A stretch of 7,283 nucleotides of DNA, taken from the NCBI GenBank assembly GCA_026992595.1, contig JALWZW010000020.1:1-7283 (forward strand). Direction: 5' to 3'. The position numbers and the translations under genes were made by a program. The notes beneath the pieces are model-generated. The model saw only the letters and a program-made list of their open reading frames with translations. It ran no database searches and was not told the origin of the DNA. This DNA comes from Microcaldota archaeon (GTDB lineage: Archaea > Micrarchaeota > Micrarchaeia > Anstonellales > Bilamarchaeaceae). Of this stretch, positions 1 to 6,031 are shown piece after piece. Position 1 is the stretch's first letter. Every line of letters starts with the position of its first letter.

Positions 1-1
1 A

Positions 2-826
2 AAAAGCAGCAAGAAGAGAGCGCTCCACTTCGTCGAAGCGCCGCTCATTGAATTTATAAATAAGAGAAGGGAAAAGAGCCAAACTTATGGGGAGGAGAAA
101 GGGAAGGTTAGCATAGAAAGCAAGGAAGGCGATTAAAGAGGGGAGCGCAACATAAAAGTTTATCTTTTCTCTATACATGGATTGGGAGAGAAGAAGGAAT
201 ATTAAAGAGAGGGAGGGGAAGAGGAAAAAGATGAAAGGAGTAAAATCAGATTGAGTGGTTAGAGAATAGATAAGTAAAAAAGTTGGGATAAGCACCGCGC
301 TTGCTACCACACCCAAACTTAAAAGAGAGGATTTGGAAGCGCTTTCTTTTATTCTGTGCTTCTGCACATTTGCCAACTCTTCGCCCATCTTCACCAATTC
401 AAAGCCATTTGCGCCTATGGAATAGGCATTAGCCAGCTGCATAAAAACGCGCTTTACATTTTCTGAGTAAGGTTTGGCAAATTCAATCAGCGCATCTTTG
501 ATGTTTAAATCCTTTCTTAAAGGGTAGCCCAAACCCTCTTCTATAGCCCTTTGAAAAGGGACATTTAGCATGAGGAGGATGCCCACCGTCCTTATTTTCA
601 TAGGCAACTCTTCTTCAATCTTTGCGCTTTGTTCTCTTAATTTAAGTTTGGGGTAATAAATAGCAAGGGAGAGCACAAGCGCAAATACAAACGGGGCCAA
701 TAAAAGAGAAAGGAAGGCGGAGAGAAGAGCAAGGAAAAAAGCAAGGGCTAAGGAATAAAGAATGTAAGAAGATGGATCATAACCTAAAAATTTTACCTCC
801 TTTTCACTGCTAAAAGAAATCTTCAT
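2..826 (-). CDS. TadC/FlaJ-like type IV pilus/secretion membrane platform protein (3' end outside window)
   Basis: Open without a stop for 275 codons from an ATG at 826 to the left edge, so the C-terminus is missing. The ATG overlaps the stop of the upstream ATPase (ATGA, 823-826) and has an AGGGGGA ribosome site at 830-836. Long hydrophobic stretches lie at about residues 22-57, 167-188, 195-215 and 222-257. Between the first two is a cytoplasmic helical segment (about 60-165) with the T2SSF look: 'EEELPMKIRTVGILL', then 'NVPFQRAIEEGL', and later 'IGANGFELVKMGEELA'. A second soluble segment begins at about residue 258 ('NERRFDEVERSLL'), as expected for archaeal FlaJ/TadC proteins with two T2SSF repeats. 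In this family the protein is the inner-membrane platform on which the hexameric ATPase works to assemble or retract a pilus. The assignment rests on topology, these motifs and the adjacent ATPase. Whether it serves a pilus, archaellum or secretion pseudopilus cannot be told. Confidence 0.85.
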   Translation of the reverse strand, partial: MKISFSSEKEVKFLGYDPSSYILYSLALAFFLALLSAFLSLLLAPFVFALVLSLAIYYPKLKLREQSAKIEEELPMKIRTVGILLMLNVPFQRAIEEGLGYPLRKDLNIKDALIEFAKPYSENVKRVFMQLANAYSIGANGFELVKMGEELANVQKHRIKESASKSSLLSLGVVASAVLIPTFLLIYSLTTQSDFTPFIFFLFPSLSLIFLLLSQSMYREKINFYVALPSLIAFLAFYANLPFLLPISLALFPSLIYKFNERRFDEVERSLLAAF

Positions 827-2046
827 AATTCCCCCTGAACAAAGGAATAAAAGTCGTTGAACTTTAAAGGCGCTTTGTTTAGAAGGGCTATCCTTTTTTC
901 TAAAGCGCCCTTGCCAAAGCATTCTTCTATTTTGCCCATCAACGCGCTCTCTTTCTTAAACCTTTTCCCATCAAAGATCAATTCATCTCTGTTTGCCACC
1001 TCCACTATGCGCCTCACTTCCTGCTTTCCTTCTCTAAACACCACCATCCTTCTTTGCACCACCACGCAATCCACCACATTTAAATCCTCTTCTCTGATAC
1101 CATAACTTCTCAATCTCGCAAATGCCTCCTTTGCTCCTTGAGCATGGAAGGTAGCGTAGCAACCTCTCGCCTGCCCAGAGAGGAGGCTATCAAAGAGCGC
1201 CTCCACCTCTTCCTTACTCCTCACCTCGCCTACAATGGTGCGGTCAGGCCTCATTCTCAAACTATCATATATAAGGTCTTTTAAAGAGATGTTCATATTG
1301 GCAACCAACCGCACCTTATGCTCATGAGGAATATTTATTTCAGGCGTTTGTTCTAAAATAAGAATGCGTTCGTTTTTGGGGATAAATGAGAAGAGGGCGT
1401 TTAAGGTGGTGGTTTTCCCGCTTCCGGTGTTGCCGGCAATGATAATGTTAGAATCGCATTGGATTAAGAGCGAAAGGAAGGCCATCAGTTCAAGAGGGGC
1501 TAAAGAGTTGTTTATAAGTTCTTTGGGCGAAAAGGGGTCCTCTCTAAATTTTCTTATAGTAAGTTCTCCTTCTGAAATGGGCGGGAGGGAGGCATGGAGT
1601 CGGGAACCATCGCTTAAAACTGCATCTAAGCGAGGGTTCTGTAGCGTGATATGTCTTCCTATAGCAGAGGTCATTTTGTTAACAACTTCTACAAGTTTTT
1701 CCAAATCAGTAAAAGATGCGTTGACCTTTTTCCACCCTTTGTTTCTTACATAGACATAGACCGGCCTCTTAATACCCACCACGCTTATTTCTTCTATCTC
1801 AGGGTCTTTTAGCAAGAAATCTAAGAAACTATATCCAAAGGTATCTTTCTTAGCGATTTCTGTTAAATAGTGTCTTTGCTCATGGTCAAGGTAAAAACCT
1901 AATTCCTTCGCAATATCGTCTATTGAGCACCTGTCCCCTTCCTTTAACCTTTCAGAGAATTTTTTAACAATAAGTTGTTCCTCACTGCTGAGTTTAGGAA
2001 GGTTTAAACAATAATCTCCTTCCTCTAAAACCTCCCAACCAATCAT
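823..2046 (-). CDS. Type IV pilus / type II secretion ATPase (GspE/TadA/FlaI family)
   Basis: This AAA-type secretion ATPase powers assembly of type IV pilus-like filaments from the cytoplasmic face of the membrane. In a numbering that starts from an upstream TTG at 2091, the Walker A is GNTGSGKTT (220-228), the Asp box ILILEQTPEI (243-252), the Walker B region LRMRPDRTIVGEVR (278-291, catalytic Glu289) and the His box ATFHA (313-317). An N-terminal domain has the RLDA...DGSRLHASLPP signature (154-171). The family usually has IEDTPE in the Asp box; here it is LEQTPE. I chose the ATG at 2046 (residue 16 of the longer form) because the TTG at 2091 would overlap the divergent glycosyltransferase start, and the ATG has a TATA-like box at the leaderless distance; this gives 407 residues. 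That is shorter than archaellar FlaI, mainly at the N-terminus. It is co-transcribed with the membrane partner through an ATGA overlap. Confidence 0.93.
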   Translation of the reverse strand: MIGWEVLEEGDYCLNLPKLSSEEQLIVKKFSERLKEGDRCSIDDIAKELGFYLDHEQRHYLTEIAKKDTFGYSFLDFLLKDPEIEEISVVGIKRPVYVYVRNKGWKKVNASFTDLEKLVEVVNKMTSAIGRHITLQNPRLDAVLSDGSRLHASLPPISEGELTIRKFREDPFSPKELINNSLAPLELMAFLSLLIQCDSNIIIAGNTGSGKTTTLNALFSFIPKNERILILEQTPEINIPHEHKVRLVANMNISLKDLIYDSLRMRPDRTIVGEVRSKEEVEALFDSLLSGQARGCYATFHAQGAKEAFARLRSYGIREEDLNVVDCVVVQRRMVVFREGKQEVRRIVEVANRDELIFDGKRFKKESALMGKIEECFGKGALEKRIALLNKAPLKFNDFYSFVQGEL

Positions 2047-2050
2047 TATT

Positions 2051-2059
2051 AATATATTA
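2051..2059 (+). promoter_or_regulatory. Putative TATA box for the glycosyltransferase-cysC-sat operon
   Basis: AATATATTA centred about 26 bases before the ATG at 2081, the usual archaeal TATA-to-start distance if transcription begins at the start codon. No Shine-Dalgarno site precedes the ATG. It lies between the opposite-strand ATG and the opposite-strand TATA-like box, so the two promoters would share one 34-base gap. Confidence 0.42.
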
Positions 2060-2070
2060 TCTGGGGTAGA

Positions 2071-2080
2071 AATTAAATAA
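2071..2080 (-). promoter_or_regulatory. Putative TATA box for the ATPase operon
   Basis: Read on the minus strand this is TTATTTAATT, centred about 29 bases before the ATG at 2046. No Shine-Dalgarno sequence precedes that ATG, which fits a leaderless archaeal transcript starting at or near the start codon. Inference from spacing and composition only. Confidence 0.4.
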
Positions 2081-3145
2081 ATGAGGGTCAAAATAGCGCA
2101 TCCTTGGATGTTTAGAGATTCTGCCTATTATAAATACTTGGGGGAAAACCCGCCACCTACTGTGGAATATGTGAATAAGGAAAAGAAAGGGGCGCGTTTT
2201 TTTGGAAAAGGGCTGAAAGCATATTTAGGAGTTAAATTGGCAATACATTTCATAAGAAAATTTTTCCCAATTCCTAATATAGTAATAGAGAACGAAGGGG
2301 CAGATTTGGTGCACTGCGGAAGGTGCATAAATATAGGCAAACTTCCTTATGTGGTGGATATAGAAGATTTTTGGTCTTTGGGAGGGGTTAAAGCATACTT
2401 GCCTTTTGGAAGAATGTTTATAGCGCGCCAATTAGCATCACCAAAATGCAAAGCAATCCTTCCGTGGACAAAGCATGCAAAAGAGAACTTCCTAAGAATA
2501 TTTGACAAACGCCAAATAGTGGAGAAAACAGAGGTGGTTTATCCAGCAGTACCTCTTCAAAAATATGAAAAAAAAGAGGAGGCCATTATATATATTGCAA
2601 GATATTTTTGGGTAAAAGGGGGAATGCTGGCATTAGAAGTGATGGAAAGAATAAAAGCAAAATATGATGTAAAATGCTATGTGGTGGCCGATGTGCCTTC
2701 TAAATTAAAAAGAAAGTACAATCTGGAATTTTTAGGAACAATGCCTTTTGAAAGATTAAAACCATACTTTTCTAAGAGCAAACTGCTCCTCTATCCAACC
2801 TTATCAGATACCTTTGGCTTTGCAACTATAGAGGCGATGTCCTTTGGATGCCCTCCTATAGTAACCAAAACAGAAGATAACTATATGGAAGAGATTGTGG
2901 AAAGGAGATATGGAAGAGTGGTTGATGCAAGAGGGTTAAAACCTATAGCTACTGTAGCTAGAGATAAGAGATTTTTTGAAGTGGTGGAAAAGCTAGTGGA
3001 GGAAGTGGCCGCTCTGCTCGAAGATGGGAAAGAATGGAAAAAACTTTCAGAAGAGTGTAGGAAAGAGATAAAAGAGGGGAAGTTTTCTATAAAAGAGAGA
3101 AATAAGCGGCTGGAAGAGGCCTATTATAAAGGATTTAAAAAATAA
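2081..3145 (+). CDS. GT4-type (GT-B fold) glycosyltransferase
   Basis: A 354-residue protein with the C-terminal nucleotide-sugar binding half of family GT4 enzymes. Strand-start motif YIARYFWVKGG (171-181) matches the family's xGRxxxxKG; the EX7E-type motif appears as D243...E251 in SDTFGFATIEAMSFG, with Asp in place of the first Glu. The N-terminal acceptor half (about 1-160) is less conserved and carries 'VDIEDFW' (92-98). No transmembrane helix is evident, so it is probably cytosolic or peripheral. GT4 enzymes transfer a sugar from a nucleotide donor with retention of configuration; donor and acceptor cannot be read here. It leads an operon with cysC (16-base gap) and sat, so a likely role is building the glycan that later receives sulfate. 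The C-terminal 60 residues are very rich in Lys and Glu and probably helical. Confidence 0.88.
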   Translation: MRVKIAHPWMFRDSAYYKYLGENPPPTVEYVNKEKKGARFFGKGLKAYLGVKLAIHFIRKFFPIPNIVIENEGADLVHCGRCINIGKLPYVVDIEDFWSLGGVKAYLPFGRMFIARQLASPKCKAILPWTKHAKENFLRIFDKRQIVEKTEVVYPAVPLQKYEKKEEAIIYIARYFWVKGGMLALEVMERIKAKYDVKCYVVADVPSKLKRKYNLEFLGTMPFERLKPYFSKSKLLLYPTLSDTFGFATIEAMSFGCPPIVTKTEDNYMEEIVERRYGRVVDARGLKPIATVARDKRFFEVVEKLVEEVAALLEDGKEWKKLSEECRKEIKEGKFSIKERNKRLEEAYYKGFKK

Positions 3146-3147
3146 AC

Positions 3148-3152
3148 GGAGA
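3148..3152 (+). promoter_or_regulatory. Ribosome binding site of cysC
   Basis: GGAGA nine bases before the cysC ATG, just after the stop of the glycosyltransferase. It supports translation of cysC as an internal operon gene, unlike the first gene, which has no such site. Confidence 0.55.
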
Positions 3153-3161
3153 AAGTAAATT

Positions 3162-3659
3162 ATGGGAAAAATTTTGTGGTTTACTGGTTATCCTTGCTCA
3201 GGCAAAACCACCCTCGCAACCATGCTTAAAAGCCATTTAGAAAATGTAAGAATACTGGACGGTGATGAATTAAGGAAGACATTGAGCAAAGATTTAGGAT
3301 TTTCTCCTGAGGACAGGAAAAAACACAACGAGCGCGTGATAAAGCTTTTAGAGGAAATAAAAGACCAGCATGATTATATATTGGTTTGCTTAGTATCCCC
3401 TCTAAGAAAAGTAAGGGAGGAAGCGAGAAGAAGATTGGGGAAAGATTTTGTGGAAGTTTTTGTATCCTGTCCGCTTGCTGAATGCATTAAAAGAGATGTG
3501 AAAGGACATTATAAGAAGGCATTAAATGGAGAGATACAAGATTTTACAGGAGTGCACCAACCCTATGAGGAGCCGCTTTTTCCTGAAATAATTGTATATA
3601 CTGCAGTAGAGAGGCCGGAGGAAAGCGTAAAGAAAATATTGGAGTTTTTGGGGAGGTAA
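3162..3659 (+). CDS. cysC: Adenylylsulfate (APS) kinase
   Basis: Phosphorylates APS at the 3'-OH with ATP to give PAPS, the universal sulfate donor, in the cytosol. At 165 residues it is near the lower end for single-domain APS kinases but all signature blocks are present: P-loop GYPCSGKTT (9-17), DGDELR (33-38), LGFSPEDRKKHNERV (45-59), VSPLRKVREEARRR (78-91), with S79 at the position of the Ser that is phosphorylated in the E. coli enzyme, RDVKGHYKKA (111-120) and FTGVHQPYEEP (128-138). The P-loop is slightly unusual; GLSGSGKST is the common form. The last three blocks are typical of APS kinase rather than of other small P-loop kinases. It stands between a glycosyltransferase and ATP sulfurylase, one base from the latter, so the pair makes PAPS in a coupled way. 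With sulfotransferases downstream and no reductase in view, the product is most likely used for sulfation. Confidence 0.95.
   Translation: MGKILWFTGYPCSGKTTLATMLKSHLENVRILDGDELRKTLSKDLGFSPEDRKKHNERVIKLLEEIKDQHDYILVCLVSPLRKVREEARRRLGKDFVEVFVSCPLAECIKRDVKGHYKKALNGEIQDFTGVHQPYEEPLFPEIIVYTAVERPEESVKKILEFLGR
3651..3657 (+). promoter_or_regulatory. Ribosome binding site of sat
   Basis: GGGAGGT, a near-perfect Shine-Dalgarno site that overlaps the last codons and stop of cysC and lies three bases before the sat ATG. It fixes the sat start and suggests coupled translation of the two PAPS enzymes. Confidence 0.65.
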
Positions 3660-3660
3660 T

Positions 3661-4665
3661 ATGGAGGTACCGCTTTATTTTGCTATTGAAGCGCGCAACC
3701 TAAAAAAAGGGCTCTATGGCATCAACCGCTTTATGGGACCTGAAGAGTTGGAGAGGGTGCTAGAATGGGATTACCCCGTTCCTATTTGTTTAACAGTAAA
3801 GGAAAAGCAATTTAAGAAAATTGAAGAGGGAGAAAAGGTTAAACTGACCTTTGAAGGTATAAAAGTGGCTGAAATAGAGGTTGAGGAAAAATTTTATTTC
3901 CCTGTAGAAGAGTATGGGCTCAGGTTATATAAGAAAAAAGAGCATCCGGGATATCAACTTTTCACCCAGCACCACACCCCCTTCGGAATTGCGGGCAAGG
4001 TGCTGGAAGTAGAAAATGCTGACCTGAACTTAGAATGGAAAACGGTCACAGGTTTTCAAACAAGGAACATACCGCACATAGGTCATGAAAAGGTGCATAG
4101 AAGAGCATTGGAGATAACAAAGGGGCTTTTATTGACGCCGGTGTTGGGCATAAAAAATAGAGGAGATTTTAGAAATGAAATTATAATGGATGCCTACAAT
4201 ACTTATGTAAAAGTGCTTGAAGAGAATGCTGCGCTTAAATTTTTATTCCTAAATATGCGCTATTTAGGGCCGAGAGAGGCAGTGTTTCATGCAATAGTGC
4301 GCAAAAATTTAGGATGCACGCATTTTGTGGTAGGAAGAGACCATGCAGGGGTAGCCGGAATGTATAAACCTTACGAAGCTTATGAAGTTGCTAAAAGTTT
4401 AAACTTAGGGATTGAGATCATCGGGGTAAAAGAAGTAGGGTTCTGTGAGGAATGCGGGGAAGCACGGGAAGTGGAAGAATGCCCCCACCCTAAAAAGAAG
4501 ATAAGCGGCACCTATATTAGAGAAAAATTGAGAAAGGGGGAAAATCCGCACCCCTTTTTGAGAAAGGAGATTTTAGAAGCAATAAAAAAACATAAGAAGC
4601 TTTTTGTGGATGAAGAGGAAGGAGGCATAGGGGATGTGTTTAAGAGAGAAACTGGGACATATTAA
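3661..4665 (+). CDS. sat: Sulfate adenylyltransferase (ATP sulfurylase)
   Basis: Joins sulfate to ATP to make APS and pyrophosphate, the first step of sulfate activation. The N-terminal PUA-like domain (about 1-115) includes the INRFMGPEELERVLE block (21-35) and HPG (95-97). The catalytic domain has QTRNIPHIGHE (133-143), where the family HxxH is H139/H142, then VVGRDHAGVAG (223-233) and KISGTYIREKL (280-290). A CxxC...CPH group (C262, C265, C274, H276) resembles the zinc site of some prokaryotic ATP sulfurylases. At 334 residues it is shorter than the usual 380-400, mostly at the N-terminus, and has no fused APS kinase, which is separate just upstream. The motif after QTRN differs from the common NPxHRAHE. 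The tail after about 315 is not family-conserved. All key residues I can judge are present, so I expect it to be active. Confidence 0.95.
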   Translation: MEVPLYFAIEARNLKKGLYGINRFMGPEELERVLEWDYPVPICLTVKEKQFKKIEEGEKVKLTFEGIKVAEIEVEEKFYFPVEEYGLRLYKKKEHPGYQLFTQHHTPFGIAGKVLEVENADLNLEWKTVTGFQTRNIPHIGHEKVHRRALEITKGLLLTPVLGIKNRGDFRNEIIMDAYNTYVKVLEENAALKFLFLNMRYLGPREAVFHAIVRKNLGCTHFVVGRDHAGVAGMYKPYEAYEVAKSLNLGIEIIGVKEVGFCEECGEAREVEECPHPKKKISGTYIREKLRKGENPHPFLRKEILEAIKKHKKLFVDEEEGGIGDVFKRETGTY

Positions 4666-4675
4666 GAGGTTGAGG

Positions 4676-4685
4676 TTTTTTGTTT
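4676..4685 (+). terminator. Possible T-run terminator after sat
   Basis: TTTTTTGTTT begins ten bases after the sat stop codon. Archaeal RNA polymerase stops at short T-runs without needing a hairpin, and none is evident here. It would separate the PAPS operon from the sulfotransferase, though read-through is possible. Confidence 0.35.
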
Positions 4686-4698
4686 GGTAAATAAGACA

Positions 4699-4709
4699 TA
4701 TTTTTAATA
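4699..4709 (+). promoter_or_regulatory. Possible TATA box for the first sulfotransferase
   Basis: TATTTTTAATA, 24-34 bases before the ATG at 4733, within a strongly AT-rich 67-base gap. The start has no Shine-Dalgarno site (CTTAGAATTAATG), which fits a leaderless transcript. A second AT-rich candidate, TTTATAAA at 4713-4720, is too close to the ATG for a leaderless start. Weak evidence. Confidence 0.3.
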
Positions 4710-4732
4710 ATGTTTATAAAATCTTAGAATTA

Positions 4733-5605
4733 ATGGGAAAATTTCTTATTTTGGCAGGGTTTCCTAAATGTGGAAGTACTGCTTTGGCTTCTTATTTAGG
4801 ACAGCATAGAGATATAGCCCACCCCCTTAAAGAACCCTATTCATTTTTAGAGGGGAAAAAATTTTATGGAGAGGAGGGAAGGTCGCCGTTTTTATGTATT
4901 CCTCAAGATTCTAGACGGGAAGTAGTATTTGGTAATAATAAAGATAAAAATTACATTATGGATAGCAGTATAGGGTACTTTTGGCGCCTAAAAGGAAAAG
5001 AGTTCAAACAAAAAATAAAAGACGAAGCAAAAATACTCTTCTGCATTCGCAACCCTATTGATAGGATAAAAAGCACCTATTTTTTCTCTGTTTATTGGAA
5101 AGCAAGTGTGGAGGAATGGCTCACTAACGAGCCATCGCTCTATCTCTACTTTTCCTACTATCCTTTCATAAAAGATTATACCGAAGCATTTGGAAAAGAG
5201 AATGTTAGAGTGGTGCTGAGCGAAGAACTTAGAGAAAGACCACAGGAGGTATGCAATCAAATATTTGATTGGTTAGGGCTTGAGAGAATAGAGATTAAGA
5301 AAAATACCATAAATAAAACATATCCCATTAACAATCCTCGGTTGATAAGAAAAATAAAAAAAATCACCAACTCCCTATCCAGATGGGCAGTGCAAAGTCC
5401 TTTTAAAGAACCTTACCTCAAGCTTTTGGAAATTTTAGCAACCTATAACCTCACTCCAACTAAAATTATAGGAAGAGTATCTGCAACCCAAAAAAACCAT
5501 ATAGAATTAAAAGCAGAAGTAAAAGAGTTTTTATTTAAAGATTATATGAGAACTATGGAGTATTGCCATAAAAGAGAAATCCTCCTAACATCACAAAAGA
5601 GATAA
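4733..5605 (+). CDS. PAPS-dependent sulfotransferase (paralogue 1)
   Basis: Transfers sulfate from PAPS to a hydroxyl or amine, most likely on a glycan. The 290-residue protein opens directly with the 5'-phosphosulfate loop GFPKCGSTAL (9-18, Lys12), followed by KEP (33-35), DSSIGY (77-82) and the 3'-phosphate binding strand-helix FCIRNPIDRIKSTY (103-116; Arg106 and Ser114 in the expected places). WLTNEP (129-134) and FGKENVRVVLSEEL (153-166) are shared with the second sulfotransferase at the right edge. Length matches the Sulfotransfer_1/3 families. There is no signal peptide or membrane anchor, so unlike animal Golgi enzymes it would act in the cytosol, perhaps on lipid-linked sugars before export. 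It follows the PAPS operon after 67 bases, supplying an obvious source of donor. The basic C-terminal third (about 185-290) is not conserved enough to predict the acceptor. Confidence 0.88.
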   Translation: MGKFLILAGFPKCGSTALASYLGQHRDIAHPLKEPYSFLEGKKFYGEEGRSPFLCIPQDSRREVVFGNNKDKNYIMDSSIGYFWRLKGKEFKQKIKDEAKILFCIRNPIDRIKSTYFFSVYWKASVEEWLTNEPSLYLYFSYYPFIKDYTEAFGKENVRVVLSEELRERPQEVCNQIFDWLGLERIEIKKNTINKTYPINNPRLIRKIKKITNSLSRWAVQSPFKEPYLKLLEILATYNLTPTKIIGRVSATQKNHIELKAEVKEFLFKDYMRTMEYCHKREILLTSQKR

Positions 5606-6005
5606 AATGCAAAAACTCTTCTCCTTACGCATAGATAACACCTCCTTTTTAAATCCTGCTTGTTGGGCTTTTTTTATAGACCACCTTATTTTTTTAGGGA
5701 GAGAGGAAAAGGAAAGAATGGATTTATCCAAATCCACAACCACCCTTTTCTTTTTATCAAAAACATTGAAACCTTTTAAATTAAGTTTTGTTATGCTTCT
5801 AATCCCTTTTTATCAAAAAAGCAGTATATAAAGCATCCTCACCCAAACAAAAAAGAGGTTTGATATTATTATAAGTTTCAGTAACAACCTTAACCCATTC
5901 GGGTGTATGCTGAAAATGAGAATCGTATCTGGCCAACAACTCTTGCCACCGCTTTGTGTCAGTGAAAGCATTATAAAGCATCAAATAAAATAAACAAACA
6001 CCCAT
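5591..6005 (-). pseudogene. Decayed FemAB/GNAT-like acyltransferase gene (frameshift, internal deletion, truncated)
   Basis: No intact gene fills 5606-6031, but the minus strand carries two fragments in different frames that look like one protein. Fragment 1 (6005-5799, stop TAG) contains DTKRWQELL, then HFQHTPEWVKVVTETYNN, the N-terminal FemAB-type pattern (W..........FFHTPEWxKVLEETYG). Fragment 2 (open 5809-5591) contains RVVVDLDKS, then SSLPKKIRWSIKKAQQAGF, the family's 'VDLSKS....SLSKKxRWxIRKA' block. Removing one base near the A-run and GGG at about 5804-5811 would join the frames. Even then only about 137 residues remain, against about 300 or more in the family, with some 60-100 residues missing between the blocks and the C-terminal half absent. 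The last codons overlap the end of the first sulfotransferase and are probably not homologous. FemAB-like proteins add amino acids or acyl groups to amino groups of envelope sugars or peptides, which suits a glycan locus. I recognised this by pattern without an alignment, so certainty is moderate. Confidence 0.6.
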
Positions 6006-6011
6006 TTAAAG
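6004..6011 (+). promoter_or_regulatory. Possible TATA box for the methyltransferase-sulfotransferase pair
   Basis: ATTTAAAG centred about 24 bases before the ATG at 6032, which has no clear Shine-Dalgarno site. Spacing is similar to the other leaderless candidates here. Weak evidence from composition only. Confidence 0.28.
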
Positions 6012-6031
6012 ATTTTATGAGATAAATAGAC

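Noticed and set aside
179..260. Purine-rich G/A tracts on the plus strand
   Set aside because: They are the complement of Leu/Phe/Ser codons of membrane helices in the TadC-like gene, so no separate regulatory role is needed.
857..1105. Plus-strand open frame opposite the ATPase
   Set aside because: It is a shadow of a well-supported ATPase with intact motifs; its product is low-complexity and has no domain signs.
1364..1753. 129-codon plus-strand open frame opposite the ATPase core
   Set aside because: It mirrors the Walker A region of the minus-strand gene; no start signal or independent motif.
2046..2091. Longer ATPase start at a TTG at 2091
   Set aside because: It would overlap the divergent glycosyltransferase start by 11 bases, adds 15 residues without family conservation, has no ribosome site, and would swallow the likely promoter.
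4988..5260. Minus-strand open frame opposite the first sulfotransferase
   Set aside because: Shadow of a gene with clear PAPS-binding motifs; no independent coding evidence.
5669..5695. Two runs of seven T on the plus strand as terminators of the first sulfotransferase
   Set aside because: They could stop transcription, but they also correspond to Lys codon runs of the minus-strand relic; evidence is too weak for a feature.
5607..5831. Open frame of 74 codons on the plus strand right after the first sulfotransferase
   Set aside because: It has no recognisable domain or ribosome site and lies antisense to the second fragment of the FemAB-like relic, whose minus-strand reading shows family-like motifs.
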